DNA from: Bacteroidota bacterium
GTDB lineage: Bacteria > Bacteroidota > Bacteroidia > Cytophagales > Cyclobacteriaceae
Direction: 5' to 3'
Length of the DNA stretch: 64,000 bases
Assembly: GCA_018266055.1 (NCBI GenBank)
Contig: JAFDYT010000011.1
Location: forward strand, 1-64,000
The notes beneath the pieces were generated by a model, which saw only the letters and a program-made list of their open reading frames with translations, did not search any database and was not told the DNA's origin. Positions 36,719 through 46,441 of the stretch are shown here, piece by piece. A program made the translations under genes and the position numbers. Numbering within the stretch: the first letter of the stretch is position 1; the number at the start of each line of letters is the position of its first letter.

Positions 36719-39532
36719 ATGGCCGATTATAGCAAAGACGAGATCAAACACATTGAAGACAAGTGGCGCGCCGAATGGCAAAAGCGCGGGGTGTATAAAG
36801 TAAGTGAAGACACTTCCAAACCAAAATACTATGTACTCGACATGTTCCCCTACCCTTCGGGCGCTGGGCTGCATGTGGGCCACCCGCTCGGTTATATCGC
36901 CTCGGATATCGTAGCGCGCTTCATGCGCCTGAAAGGATTCAACGTGTTGCATCCCATGGGCTTCGATGCCTTTGGCTTGCCCGCCGAACAATACGCGATT
37001 GAGCACGGCGTGCATCCCGCCAAATCGACGGCCGATAATATTCTCAATTTCAAAAGTCAGTTAGGAAAGATCGGCTTCTGTTACGACTGGAGCCGCGAAG
37101 TGCAAACCTGCGATCCAAAGTACTACCGCTGGACGCAATGGATCTTCCTGCAAATCTTTGATAGTTGGTACAACCGCAAAAACAAGAAGGCTGAAAAAAT
37201 TTCGTCGCTCACCTGGATTTTTGAAAACGAAGGAAATGCCGAGCATCCGTTTCCCAATTCAAAATTCAAACTGGACAACGGTGAAGTCACCTTCACGCAA
37301 CACGAATGGAAAGCATTTAATCAAAAGCAGCGTCAGGAAATTCTGATGCAATACCGGTTGGCCTATCTGGCGTACACTGACGTGAATTGGTGTGAAGCAT
37401 TGGGCACGGTATTGGCCAACGACGAAGTGATCAACGGAGTGAGCTATCGCGGCGGATTTCCGGTGGTGAAAAGACAGATGCGCCAGTGGAGTTTGCGCAT
37501 CACTGAATACGCCGACCGACTGCTTAGCGGACTCGATCAGATCGACTTCAGCGACTCGATGAAAGAAATTCAGCGCAACTGGATCGGCAAGAGCGTGGGA
37601 GCTTTGATCGACTTTGAACTGAAGACGGAGAAATCGTCAGTAAAATCGCTGAAGGTATTCACCACTCGTCCCGACACTATCTTTGGTGTGGACTTTATGG
37701 TGGTGGCGCCTGAGCATGAAATCGTCAAAGAAATTACAAGCAAAGATCGCCAGGAAGAAGTTGACAAATACCTGAAGTATGTAGAAAGCCGCTCAGAGGT
37801 TGACCGCATGGCGGAGGTAAAGAAAATTACAGGTTGCTTCACCGGAGCGTATGCGATCAATCCATTCAACAAACGAAAAATTGAAGTGTGGATCAGCGAG
37901 TATGTGCTCGCCGGCTACGGCACAGGCGCGATCATGGCGGTGCCGTGCGGCGACGAGCGCGACTTTAAATTCGCAAAGCATTTTAATATTCCGATCACCA
38001 ACATCATCGGCAATCATTTTGACGGCAAAGATGCTAACCCTACCAAAGACGCCACGCTTGAAAATTCTGATTTCCTTAACGGGATGGTGATGCACAAAGC
38101 GATTGATGTGGTGATCAGCAAACTGGAAGAAAAAGGAATTGGCAAGCGCCAGGTGAATTACAAAATGCGCGACGCGGGCTGGAGCCGCCAGCGCTACTGG
38201 GGTGAACCTTTCCCCGTGGTGTTCCGCGACGACATGCCCTACCCGATGAACGACAACGAGCTGCCGCTGACGTTGCCCGACTCCAACAATTTCAAATCAT
38301 CGGGTACCGGCGAAGGACCATTGGCTAATTTAAAAGAGTGGATTAATTTTTCACCTAACGCCAAGCGCGACAGCAACACAATGCCCACACACGCGGGTGC
38401 TGCATGGTACTTTTTGCGCTACATGGATCCGCACAACGATAAAGAATTTGCCAGCCGCAAAGCGCTTGACTACTGGAATCAGGTGGACGTGTACATTGGT
38501 GGATCAGAGCACGCCGTAGCGCACTTGTTGTATTCACGGCTGTGGACAAAAATCCTGCACGACTTAGGCTACCTGAATTTTGACGAGCCATTTAAGAAGC
38601 TGATTAACCAGGGGAAGATTACGGGACAAACAAAATTCGTTTACCGATTAAGAGGAACCAACAAGTTTGTTTCAGCTGGATATTTTCAAAAATATGATGG
38701 TCAGTTGGATGAGATGCGAGTTCACATTAATCTCGTCGACAACATGTCTGTTCTCGACGTTGATGCGTTCAGGAAATGGAGACCTGATTTCGCTGACGCA
38801 GAATTTGAATTTGAAGATGGGAAATACATCTGCGGCACCGCGGTGGAGAAAATGTCCAAATCCTATTTTAACGTAGTAAATCCAGATGACGTAATAGAGA
38901 CATACGGCGCCGACACGCTCCGCCTGTACGAAATGTTCCTCGGACCATTGGAAGCGTCGAAGCCTTGGAGCACAAGCGGCATTGATGGCGTGTACAAATT
39001 TTTGCGCCGCTTCTGGAACCTGTTCCACGACAATCTCGGCAACTGGAATGTGTCTGACGCTGAGCCTACCAAAGAAGAACTGAAGGCGCTGCACAAAGTA
39101 ATCAAGAAAGTAGAGTACGATGTAGAGCACTACTCGTTCAACACGTCGGTGAGTGAGTTTATGATTTGCGCGAATGAGTTGTCGTCGTTGAAGTGCAACA
39201 AGCGCGCGATCCTCGAACCATTGACGATTGTGCTGGCAGCGTATGCGCCGCACATCACGGAAGAACTGTGGGAAAAGCTCGGCCATGCTGATTCAATTTT
39301 GAATGCGCGTTATCCTTCGTTCGACGAATCGTATCTCAAAGAGAATGATTTCGAATATCCAATTTCAATCAATGGCAAAGTGAGAGCGAAGATGAATTTC
39401 GCACTCGACATGCCGGTAGCTGACATCGAAAAATCGGTGCTCGCTTCGGAGGCGGTTCAAAAATGGACGGAAGGTAAAGCTCCGAAGAAGGTGATCATCG
39501 TACCCGGAAGGATTGTGAACATCGTGTTATAA
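36719..39532 (+). CDS. leuS: Leucyl-tRNA synthetase
   Basis: A 937-residue class I synthetase that charges tRNA-Leu. The HIGH box is in PYPSGAGLHVGHPLGY (near residue 50), the CP1 editing domain includes FTTRPDTIFGVDFMVVAPEH, and KMSKS follows at about 711 in AVEKMSKSYFNVVNP. Between the catalytic core and KMSKS is an insertion (about 640-700, with FVYRLRGTNKFVSAG and DVDAFRKWRPDFADAEF), known from Bacteroidota LeuRS. This stretch is visibly AT-richer than the rest. The C-terminal anticodon domain and the end PGRIVNIVL are intact. Confidence 0.97.
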   Translation: MADYSKDEIKHIEDKWRAEWQKRGVYKVSEDTSKPKYYVLDMFPYPSGAGLHVGHPLGYIASDIVARFMRLKGFNVLHPMGFDAFGLPAEQYAIEHGVHPAKSTADNILNFKSQLGKIGFCYDWSREVQTCDPKYYRWTQWIFLQIFDSWYNRKNKKAEKISSLTWIFENEGNAEHPFPNSKFKLDNGEVTFTQHEWKAFNQKQRQEILMQYRLAYLAYTDVNWCEALGTVLANDEVINGVSYRGGFPVVKRQMRQWSLRITEYADRLLSGLDQIDFSDSMKEIQRNWIGKSVGALIDFELKTEKSSVKSLKVFTTRPDTIFGVDFMVVAPEHEIVKEITSKDRQEEVDKYLKYVESRSEVDRMAEVKKITGCFTGAYAINPFNKRKIEVWISEYVLAGYGTGAIMAVPCGDERDFKFAKHFNIPITNIIGNHFDGKDANPTKDATLENSDFLNGMVMHKAIDVVISKLEEKGIGKRQVNYKMRDAGWSRQRYWGEPFPVVFRDDMPYPMNDNELPLTLPDSNNFKSSGTGEGPLANLKEWINFSPNAKRDSNTMPTHAGAAWYFLRYMDPHNDKEFASRKALDYWNQVDVYIGGSEHAVAHLLYSRLWTKILHDLGYLNFDEPFKKLINQGKITGQTKFVYRLRGTNKFVSAGYFQKYDGQLDEMRVHINLVDNMSVLDVDAFRKWRPDFADAEFEFEDGKYICGTAVEKMSKSYFNVVNPDDVIETYGADTLRLYEMFLGPLEASKPWSTSGIDGVYKFLRRFWNLFHDNLGNWNVSDAEPTKEELKALHKVIKKVEYDVEHYSFNTSVSEFMICANELSSLKCNKRAILEPLTIVLAAYAPHITEELWEKLGHADSILNARYPSFDESYLKENDFEYPISINGKVRAKMNFALDMPVADIEKSVLASEAVQKWTEGKAPKKVIIVPGRIVNIVL

Positions 39533-39628
39533 CTAAGTTATAATTCCTTTTCGTCACCTGCCCGTTACGTTTTGTCAATCGAATAACCTGTCTGAAAACT
39601 TTTTCTGGCGAATCCGTTAGATTGCGTC

Positions 39629-42082
39629 ATGCGCATTCTATTCATCGCATTGGTGTTTGTCGAAACCTTTTGTTTCTCGCAAACGAAAAGTCAAAACACC
39701 ATTCAAGGTAAACTGATCGACAGTCTCACACACCAGCCGGTTGCGTTTGCTAACCTCACCCTATCCGACGGGAGAACAGGAACAATGACGGAGATTGAGG
39801 GAAACTTCATGTTGAAAATACCGTCAGGGTATACCGGCCTGGTCTATATCTCGCACATCAGTTATCAACGACTGGAAGTCAGCATCGCCTACTTGCAGTC
39901 GCATGCGGTGATAGCCTTACGACCTTCTTCCACACAGCTTCAGGAGCTCACGATCACTGCCACGGAATTGGAGAATCCCGCCTTCGCCATTATCCGCAAA
40001 GCAGTAGCCCATAAAAAAGAGCATGATCCGTTGAACCTAAAATCGTACCGCTACATTTCGTACAACAAATTCCTGATCACCATGAGCGAGCCCAGCAAGC
40101 GCGCTGACTCGACAGTGAAAGCACTCCGCTCCCGACCCGACTCGGTAAAATTGAAAAAGAATCAAAAGAATTTTCTCTCGTTCGATAGCCTGTTGCAGAC
40201 CACGCATCTCTTCCTAAGCGAATCAGTCACGGAGAAGCAGGTCATCAATCCCGACAAGGAAAAAGAGAAACTATTGGCGCTGCAGGTATCCGGTTTTAAA
40301 AGTCCGCTCTTCACCAACGTAGCTACCGACTATCAGCCGTTTTCTTTTTACAACGACCACATATCATTGCTGGGAAAAGATTTTATTAATCCCGTGAGCC
40401 GTGGCACATTTGGCCGCTACGATTTTCAATTGTACGATACCTCCTACCTGAATCAGGATACCGTCTTCATCATTCACTTCAGGCCTAAATCAAAAACATT
40501 TTTCAATGGATTGAAAGGCGTGATCTCCATCTGCACCGATGGATACGCCATCAAAAATGTAATTGCTGCGTCAGCCGATTCACTCATGCAAACCACTATC
40601 CGGATTCAGCAGAACTACGACAAGATTGACGACCATTGGTTTCCGGTGCAACTCAACACAGACCTGGATTTCGTCAACAATAAATTTTTCGGGCGGCACA
40701 TGATCGCGCAACACCGGAGTTATCTAAAAGAAATTGAAATCAATCCGGCGCTAAACCGCCGAACGTTTGGCGACATCTCTACCGAACTTTCCTTACCGAA
40801 AAAGGAAGTGAATACCATGACTCTTGAGCGGTTCAGAAACTCAACACTTGACAAAAAGGAAACACGGACGTACGTATTGATCGATTCGTCGATGCGCAAA
40901 TTCCGCTGGCTTGACAAAACGATTAACGCCTTGGCCACTCAGGCTGTGCCGCTGGGAATTCTTGAATTGGATTTAACAAAAATCAGCAGAGTCAACAACT
41001 ATGAAAATGTAAGGCTCGGTGCCGGGCTCTACACCAGCAATCGGTTTTCAAAATGGCTGCGGCTGGGCGGCTATGCCGGCTACGGCTTCCGCGATGAGCA
41101 ATGGAAGTACGGTGGAGAAGTGAAATTCACTTTCGACCCGAACAAAGATTTTCACGTGGGCTTCTCTTATGCCAAAGACATTTACGAAACCGGCTCGTCG
41201 CATCTTCAGCGCGAAGGCCAGCTCATCGGCAACGAAAGTTTTCGCACGTGGATCGGCAGTCAATTTGATAAACAAGAAACCTACAAAGGAGAATTCGGTT
41301 ACCGCGTGATGCCCGATGTGCACGCTTCCTTTTTCCTGTCACGCAATGAAATTCAACCGACCTACTCGTATCAACTGCAACTTGGCAATGAACTGCTGAA
41401 TCGATTTACGATTTCGGAAGCCGGTTTTACCTTACGCTACGTGCGCCGGGAAAACTACATGAGCCTTGGCGGGAAGAAAGTATTTCTCGGACAACAATTC
41501 CCGGTGTTCACAATAGGTTTCGCGCAGGCGATCTCCGCCTTTGATGCTCAGCCTTTCACCTACACACGATTTGACATCACGGCCAAAGACCAGATCAAGC
41601 ATCGATACGGAGGGAAAACGAATTTCTTTTTTGCTGCTGGCGTGGTCAATGGCCTTGCTCCTTACGGAAGGTTGTACAACGGCCGTGGTGCAGGTTCTTC
41701 AAACATGTTCATCGACGGCTATTTCCAAACGATGGGCCTGTACGAATTCACAGCCACGAAGTACGCCTCGGTTTTACTGAAGCACAACGTGGGAAACATT
41801 TTGTTGAACAAAAAATTTACAAAGCCAGAGTTGGTGTTATACCAACACATGGGCGTGGGCCAACTCGACCACAAAGACCAGCACGTTGGGCTGGCATTGC
41901 AAAGTTTTGAGAAAGGATTTTTTGAATCGGGAGTTGGGTTGAACAACCTGCTCCGCGGAAACTATGCGAAAGTTGCGTATTGGGGATTTGGTGGCGGAGT
42001 ATTTTATCGCTACGGCGAATACCGGTTTGCCAACGCCTCCGACAACGTGTTTTGGAAGGCTACCTTCAGTTTGGGATTTTAG
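39629..42082 (+). CDS. DUF5686 family outer-membrane-associated protein with carboxypeptidase-like N-terminal domain
   Basis: An 817-residue secreted protein. A signal peptide is followed by a CarboxypepD_reg-like domain (IQGKLIDSLTHQPVAFANLT, near residues 24-105), as also found at the front of TonB-dependent transporters. The rest matches the DUF5686 pattern: a helical/beta region with conserved YISYNKFL and then many beta strands up to a C-terminal aromatic (FWKATFSLGF), which suggests a barrel in the outer membrane. The function is unknown. The protein is complete and stands alone between leuS and fabH. Confidence 0.85.
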   Translation: MRILFIALVFVETFCFSQTKSQNTIQGKLIDSLTHQPVAFANLTLSDGRTGTMTEIEGNFMLKIPSGYTGLVYISHISYQRLEVSIAYLQSHAVIALRPSSTQLQELTITATELENPAFAIIRKAVAHKKEHDPLNLKSYRYISYNKFLITMSEPSKRADSTVKALRSRPDSVKLKKNQKNFLSFDSLLQTTHLFLSESVTEKQVINPDKEKEKLLALQVSGFKSPLFTNVATDYQPFSFYNDHISLLGKDFINPVSRGTFGRYDFQLYDTSYLNQDTVFIIHFRPKSKTFFNGLKGVISICTDGYAIKNVIAASADSLMQTTIRIQQNYDKIDDHWFPVQLNTDLDFVNNKFFGRHMIAQHRSYLKEIEINPALNRRTFGDISTELSLPKKEVNTMTLERFRNSTLDKKETRTYVLIDSSMRKFRWLDKTINALATQAVPLGILELDLTKISRVNNYENVRLGAGLYTSNRFSKWLRLGGYAGYGFRDEQWKYGGEVKFTFDPNKDFHVGFSYAKDIYETGSSHLQREGQLIGNESFRTWIGSQFDKQETYKGEFGYRVMPDVHASFFLSRNEIQPTYSYQLQLGNELLNRFTISEAGFTLRYVRRENYMSLGGKKVFLGQQFPVFTIGFAQAISAFDAQPFTYTRFDITAKDQIKHRYGGKTNFFFAAGVVNGLAPYGRLYNGRGAGSSNMFIDGYFQTMGLYEFTATKYASVLLKHNVGNILLNKKFTKPELVLYQHMGVGQLDHKDQHVGLALQSFEKGFFESGVGLNNLLRGNYAKVAYWGFGGGVFYRYGEYRFANASDNVFWKATFSLGF

Positions 42083-42170
42083 CTTCAGCTCAGCGGGCAC
42101 TGCAAAAAATTTCGCCTAACGTCCATTCGTAACAATTCGTTAACTTCACGTCCGACAAAAAAATACACCC

Positions 42171-43172
42171 ATGTATTCTTCTAAGATTATCGGCCTTGGT
42201 CATCACGTTCCTGAAACTGTCATTACCAATCAATATTTGTCCAACCTGATGGACACCAACAACGAGTGGATTGTAGAGCGCACCGGCATCAACGAACGGC
42301 GGTGGATTGACCCCAAGGTGGATACGGTAGCCAACATGGCCGCCAAAGCCACACGGATGGCCTTGAAAAACGCGAAGCTCACCGAACAAGACATCGACTT
42401 CATTGTGTTTGCTACCATCACTCCCGACTACTTTTTCCCGGGCTCGGGTGTTTTGTTGCAGCGCGAACTTGGCCTAGACGGCCGCATCGGGGCGATTGAC
42501 ATTCGTAACGCGTGTTCAGGGTTCATTTACGCCCTTTCAGTAGCCGATCAGTTTATCAAGACCGGCATGTATAAGAACGTGCTTGTGGTAGGGGCCGAGA
42601 TTCAATCGACTGCTCTTGACATCACCACACGCGGACGCAACACCGCTGTCATTTTTGGCGACGGCGCGGGCGCAGCTATCCTTCAGCGCTCCGATAAGCC
42701 GGGTGTTCTCTCTACCCATCTTCACTCCGACGGACATTTTGCCGAAGAACTGTATGTAAAAGATCCGGGCAGCAGCCGGCCTCACGCCGAACGGCAGCCT
42801 GAACAAATTCTGGATACCACGTCATTTAAGGTAGTGATGAACGGCAGCCAGGTATTCAAACATGCGGTGGTGCGGTTTAATGAAGTGATCAACGAAGCAC
42901 TTGAAAAAAATAACCTCAAAAAAGAAGACATCAATCTGCTGATCCCGCATCAGGCAAACCTGCGAATCAGCCAGTTTATACAGCAAAAGCTTGCGTTGCG
43001 CGACGATCAGGTGTTTAACAACATCATGCGCTACGGAAACACCACGGCGGCCTCCATCCCCATTGCGATGAGCGAGGCCTGGGCAGAAGGAAGAATCAAA
43101 GAAAATGACTTACTTTGTTTAGCGGCATTTGGCAGTGGCTTTACGTGGGCCTCTGCGCTCATTCGCTGGTAA
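42171..43172 (+). CDS. fabH: 3-oxoacyl-ACP synthase III
   Basis: A 333-residue condensing enzyme that starts fatty acid synthesis by joining acetyl-CoA (or a branched acyl-CoA) with malonyl-ACP. The catalytic triad is present: Cys115 (RNACSGFIYAL), His260 (LLIPHQANLRI) and Asn290 (RYGNTTAAS). GDGAGAAIL is also typical. A paralogue may exist elsewhere, since Bacteroidota often carry several FabH-like proteins; the class cannot be narrowed further from sequence. ATG 42171 is preceded by an AT-rich leader. Confidence 0.95.
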   Translation: MYSSKIIGLGHHVPETVITNQYLSNLMDTNNEWIVERTGINERRWIDPKVDTVANMAAKATRMALKNAKLTEQDIDFIVFATITPDYFFPGSGVLLQRELGLDGRIGAIDIRNACSGFIYALSVADQFIKTGMYKNVLVVGAEIQSTALDITTRGRNTAVIFGDGAGAAILQRSDKPGVLSTHLHSDGHFAEELYVKDPGSSRPHAERQPEQILDTTSFKVVMNGSQVFKHAVVRFNEVINEALEKNNLKKEDINLLIPHQANLRISQFIQQKLALRDDQVFNNIMRYGNTTAASIPIAMSEAWAEGRIKENDLLCLAAFGSGFTWASALIRW

Positions 43173-43176
43173 TTTC

Positions 43177-43228
43177 GTTAATGGTGTTTCGTTGATCGTG
43201 TCATAAACGATGGCCGCAGACCATTAAC
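43177..43228. repeat. Palindromic intergenic repeat
   Basis: GTTAATGG (43177-43184) and CCATTAAC (43221-43228) are perfect reverse complements, and an inner pair TCGTT/AACGA lies between them. It resembles the GTTAAT...ATTAAC palindromes at 386-422 and 547-585. It sits a few bases after the fabH stop and could form a transcript hairpin, though no T-run follows. Confidence 0.5.
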
Positions 43229-43254
43229 TTTAACGATTAACTGAAAACGCAACG

Positions 43255-43479
43255 ATGAAAACATCCTCATACAACCCAAGTCCTTTGGAAGTGGATATGG
43301 CCAACGCCCTTTTCATCCTTCAAAAAGAAATTCAAAAGCACCTGCAGGACAACGAGATCATCCATGTGGAAACCAGCATCACCCGCGACAATCCGATGGT
43401 GAAATTCAACCTGCTGGACAAAGATGGCGATCCCCATGAAATCGTCGTTCGCATCGTGCAGATACCCGACAAGTTTTAA
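43255..43479 (+). CDS. Small conserved-type hypothetical protein
   Basis: A 74-residue soluble protein with no signal or membrane helix. It opens with a helical half (DMANALFILQKEIQKHLQDN) and ends with two strands (PMVKFNLLDKDGDPHEIVVR). I recognise no domain. It sits between fabH and the S41 protease on the same strand, 56 bases ahead of the protease start. Good codon regularity and tight packing favour a real gene. Function not assigned. Confidence 0.65.
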   Translation: MKTSSYNPSPLEVDMANALFILQKEIQKHLQDNEIIHVETSITRDNPMVKFNLLDKDGDPHEIVVRIVQIPDKF

Positions 43480-43535
43480 ATTTCAAGGGCGAAACGAAAC
43501 TGAATGCTTCGCGACGCCGTTTCTGTTTTTGTAGC

Positions 43536-45176
43536 ATGAGAAGAAAGATCATAATCACGTCTGTTGTTGTTTCGTTGGGGTTGCTTTCTTTCACGCCTCC
43601 CGCCGACCGTTTCTTTGAGTTGGCTAAGAACCTTGAAATATTCAGTTCGCTCTTTAAAGAAGTGAATGCGCTTTATGTGGACGAAGTGAATCCCAACCGC
43701 ATGGCGCGTCATGGCATTGACGCGATGCTCAACCAACTGGATCCTTACACCAATTATATTCCTGAGGATGAAGTAGAAGATTACCGTACCATGAATACCG
43801 GTCAGTACGGCGGCATCGGTGCTACCACCATCAATCTCGGCAACCGCGTAGTAGTGAGTATGATTTTCGAAAACTATCCGGCGTTTAAGAACGGCCTCAA
43901 GATTGGCGACGAAATAGTTAAACTCAACGGGCGCGACCTGTCTACTCTGTCGCCCGATGAATCGACTCATCTGATGAAAGGGCAAATCGGCACACCGGTA
44001 AAAGCAAGTGTGAAGCGCTACGGCGTGGATAAACTGATTGAGCTTGAGTTCAAACGTGAAAAAATTAAAATCAACAGCGTGCCGTTTTTCGGAATGATCC
44101 CCGGACAAGATATCGGCATCGTACAACTCAATGAATTCACCAGCGAGTGCAGCAAGGAGTTGAAAAAAGGAATTCAATCTTTGAAAGAACAAGGTGCTAA
44201 GAAAATAATCCTCGACTTACGCGGAAACCCAGGTGGGCATCTCAACGAAGCGGTTGACATCTGTAACTTTTTTATTCCGAAAGGAAAATTAGTGGTTGCC
44301 ACCAAAGGGAAAAGCGAACAACGCGATTACGAAACCCAAAACAATCCGCTTGACGAGAACATTCCTTTAGCCATCATCATCAATCGTGGCAGCGCTTCAG
44401 CTTCTGAAATTGTAGCAGGTACCTTGCAGGATTATGATCGTGCCGTGATTGTAGGTGAACGCTCGTACGGCAAAGGTCTGGTGCAAATGGGCAAGCCTTT
44501 CATTTACAACTCGTATGTGAAAATCACCACCGCCAAGTATTACACACCAAGCGGCCGGTGCATTCAAGTGCTCGACTACTCTCACCGAAGGGAAGACGGC
44601 AGTGTAAGCACTGTGCCCGATTCCATCAAAAAAGAATTCAAAACGTCGCGAGGTCGTTCGGTATTTGACGGCGGTGGTATTGAGCCCGACGTAGTCATGC
44701 CGCCCAATGAGCACCATAGTATAGTTAGTGCTTTGAACCGGCAGGGACTGCTCTTCGATTACGCAACCATCTATGCGGCGACACACCCCACCATTGCGGC
44801 ACCCAAGAGTTTTTCACTTACTGCCGCCGAGTATCAGGAGTTTGTCAACTGGATGAAGACAAAGAAACTCGATTACAAAACTCCAATGGATGTGGCCCTC
44901 AAAGAATTGGAAGACGAGGCGGAACACGGTCATTACCTGCCTCAGTTAACTACGCAGATCGCGCAATTGAAACAAAAAATTGCTGACATCCATGGCGCTG
45001 ACTTCAACACCTATCGCGAGCCAATAAAATTCATGCTCGAACATGAAATTGTAGCTCGTTACTATTATGAGAAAGGCGCAGCCGAGTTTACCCTTAGCAA
45101 CGACGAAGAGGTAAAACGCTCCGTCAGCATTCTCAACGATCAAAACAGCTATAAGAAAATTCTTCGCGCGCAGTGA
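43536..45176 (+). CDS. ctpA: S41-family C-terminal processing protease
   Basis: A 546-residue periplasmic protease with an N-terminal signal/anchor (IIITSVVVSLGLLSF). In order: a helical cap (LNQLDPYTNYIPEDEV), a PDZ domain (about 95-175, NLGNRVVVSMI, then GDEIVKLNGRDLS) and the serine protease core with GSASASE (285-291) and Lys313 in RSYGKGLVQ, the Ser/Lys dyad. A 170-residue C-terminal extension follows. CTPs cleave proteins from their C-terminus. Its stop overlaps the start of the next gene by four bases. Confidence 0.92.
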   Translation: MRRKIIITSVVVSLGLLSFTPPADRFFELAKNLEIFSSLFKEVNALYVDEVNPNRMARHGIDAMLNQLDPYTNYIPEDEVEDYRTMNTGQYGGIGATTINLGNRVVVSMIFENYPAFKNGLKIGDEIVKLNGRDLSTLSPDESTHLMKGQIGTPVKASVKRYGVDKLIELEFKREKIKINSVPFFGMIPGQDIGIVQLNEFTSECSKELKKGIQSLKEQGAKKIILDLRGNPGGHLNEAVDICNFFIPKGKLVVATKGKSEQRDYETQNNPLDENIPLAIIINRGSASASEIVAGTLQDYDRAVIVGERSYGKGLVQMGKPFIYNSYVKITTAKYYTPSGRCIQVLDYSHRREDGSVSTVPDSIKKEFKTSRGRSVFDGGGIEPDVVMPPNEHHSIVSALNRQGLLFDYATIYAATHPTIAAPKSFSLTAAEYQEFVNWMKTKKLDYKTPMDVALKELEDEAEHGHYLPQLTTQIAQLKQKIADIHGADFNTYREPIKFMLEHEIVARYYYEKGAAEFTLSNDEEVKRSVSILNDQNSYKKILRAQ

Positions 45177-46072
45177 TTCGCCACGGTAACACAAAGCGTA
45201 AAGTAGTGCTCTACTCCCTGCTGATCTTTGGCGGGCTGTTGTTTCTAATGGATTCATGTATGCAGTTCCGAATGAGCAAATCCGAAATTGATACCTTCTT
45301 TGCTAAAAAAGAGTACAAAGGAAATTTGCATGAATATAGCATTGGCAAAAACCGGGTGATTAATTATCTGCACGTGGGCGATGAGCGGTTGCCGCTTGTA
45401 ATTTTTGTACACGGATCGCCAGGGTCGCTCAGTGCGTTTATCGACTTCATGGCCGACACGGCGCTATTGAAAAGAGCTCAACTCATTTCCGTTGACCGGC
45501 CCGGGTTTGGCGACTCGAACTTTGGATATTCCGAGAAGTCACTTAAAAATCAGGCGGCGTATCTCAAACCCATTCTTGAAAAATATAAGAACAACAAGCC
45601 CGTCATTCTGGTTGGGCATTCGCTCGGTGGACCAGTCATCGCACGCATGGCAATGGATTATCAGTCGCTGGTCGATGGGCTCGTGATTGTGGCCGGCTCT
45701 ATCGACCCGGACCTTGAGCCCAACGAAACATGGTTCAGAGCGCCGTTGGCAACTCCGTTCCTAAGCTGGATGATGCCGCGGTCGCTGCGCGCTTCCAACT
45801 TTGAAATTTATAAACTCAAACCGGAGCTTCAGGAAATGGTGCCGCTCTGGAAGAACATTACTTGTCCTGTCAAAGTAATTCAGGGAAATAAAGACGATCT
45901 GGTGGCTCCCGCCAACGCCGATTTTGCAAAGAAAATGTTGGTCAACGCAGCTTCGGTAGATTTCATTCTGAAGGACAACATGAACCACTTTGTACCCTGG
46001 CAGCATCCCGAACTGATTCGCCAGGCTGTGCTCGAACTTCTCAGTTCAAAAACCAAACACGACTCCAACTAA
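45173..46072 (+). CDS. Alpha/beta hydrolase
   Basis: A 299-residue alpha/beta-fold hydrolase with an N-terminal membrane helix (VVLYSLLIFGGLLFL). The catalytic triad is visible: Ser150 in VGHSLGGP, Asp241 or Asp242 in GNKDDLVAP and His272 in MNHFVPWQHPE. The oxyanion HGSPGS motif is at about 80-85. The GTG start overlaps the ctpA stop (GTGA), so the two are translationally coupled. Substrate unknown. The enzyme probably sits on the outer face of the inner membrane (inference). Confidence 0.85.
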   Translation: MIRHGNTKRKVVLYSLLIFGGLLFLMDSCMQFRMSKSEIDTFFAKKEYKGNLHEYSIGKNRVINYLHVGDERLPLVIFVHGSPGSLSAFIDFMADTALLKRAQLISVDRPGFGDSNFGYSEKSLKNQAAYLKPILEKYKNNKPVILVGHSLGGPVIARMAMDYQSLVDGLVIVAGSIDPDLEPNETWFRAPLATPFLSWMMPRSLRASNFEIYKLKPELQEMVPLWKNITCPVKVIQGNKDDLVAPANADFAKKMLVNAASVDFILKDNMNHFVPWQHPELIRQAVLELLSSKTKHDSN

Positions 46073-46085
46073 ATCAAATACAATT

Positions 46086-46373
46086 ATGAAAATGTTAATC
46101 CCGGCGATTATCCTGATGTTTTCGGTAAGCGCATGTCATAAGGAAAGCATCTCTCCCACCCAGGCGCAAGTAACGGCATCAAAATTAAAGAGTGACCTGG
46201 CAGCCTACTCTATTAAAAACATAACAGTATACATCGGCAACAGCGGTTACGTTATTGATACCTCGTACGTCCTTACGGGCGATGGATTCATTCAGGTAGG
46301 TGGATACAAATTCAATCTTGAACAATTAAAATATTATCAGGTCGCCCCTCCTAACCTCACCATGTATTTTTAA
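46086..46373 (+). CDS. Small hypothetical lipoprotein
   Basis: A 95-residue protein with a lipoprotein signal: hydrophobic run PAIILMFSVSAC with a lipobox cysteine at about residue 17. The mature part is 78 residues, rich in beta strands (KNITVYIGNSGYVIDTSYVL, then FIQVGGYKFNLEQL) and has no recognised domain. It follows the alpha/beta hydrolase by 13 bases and precedes a terminator, so it is the end of that transcript. The function is unknown. Confidence 0.65.
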   Translation: MKMLIPAIILMFSVSACHKESISPTQAQVTASKLKSDLAAYSIKNITVYIGNSGYVIDTSYVLTGDGFIQVGGYKFNLEQLKYYQVAPPNLTMYF

Positions 46374-46393
46374 ATTGTAAATCAGCAAACAAC

Positions 46394-46428
46394 AAAAATG
46401 GCTGCCTTTTGAGCAGCCATTTCTTTTT
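46394..46428. terminator. Bidirectional terminator between the lipoprotein gene and glnN
   Basis: AAATGGCTGC (46396-46405) and GCAGCCATTT (46413-46422) pair perfectly around a 7-base loop. TTCTTTTT follows on the plus strand and TTTTTG on the minus strand, so it can serve both convergent genes. Confidence 0.85.
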
Positions 46429-46441
46429 ACCAGGTAGTCGG

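Noticed and set aside
38600-38880. Foreign insertion in leuS
   Set aside because: The AT-richer stretch before KMSKS matches the insertion known from Bacteroidota LeuRS and keeps the frame.
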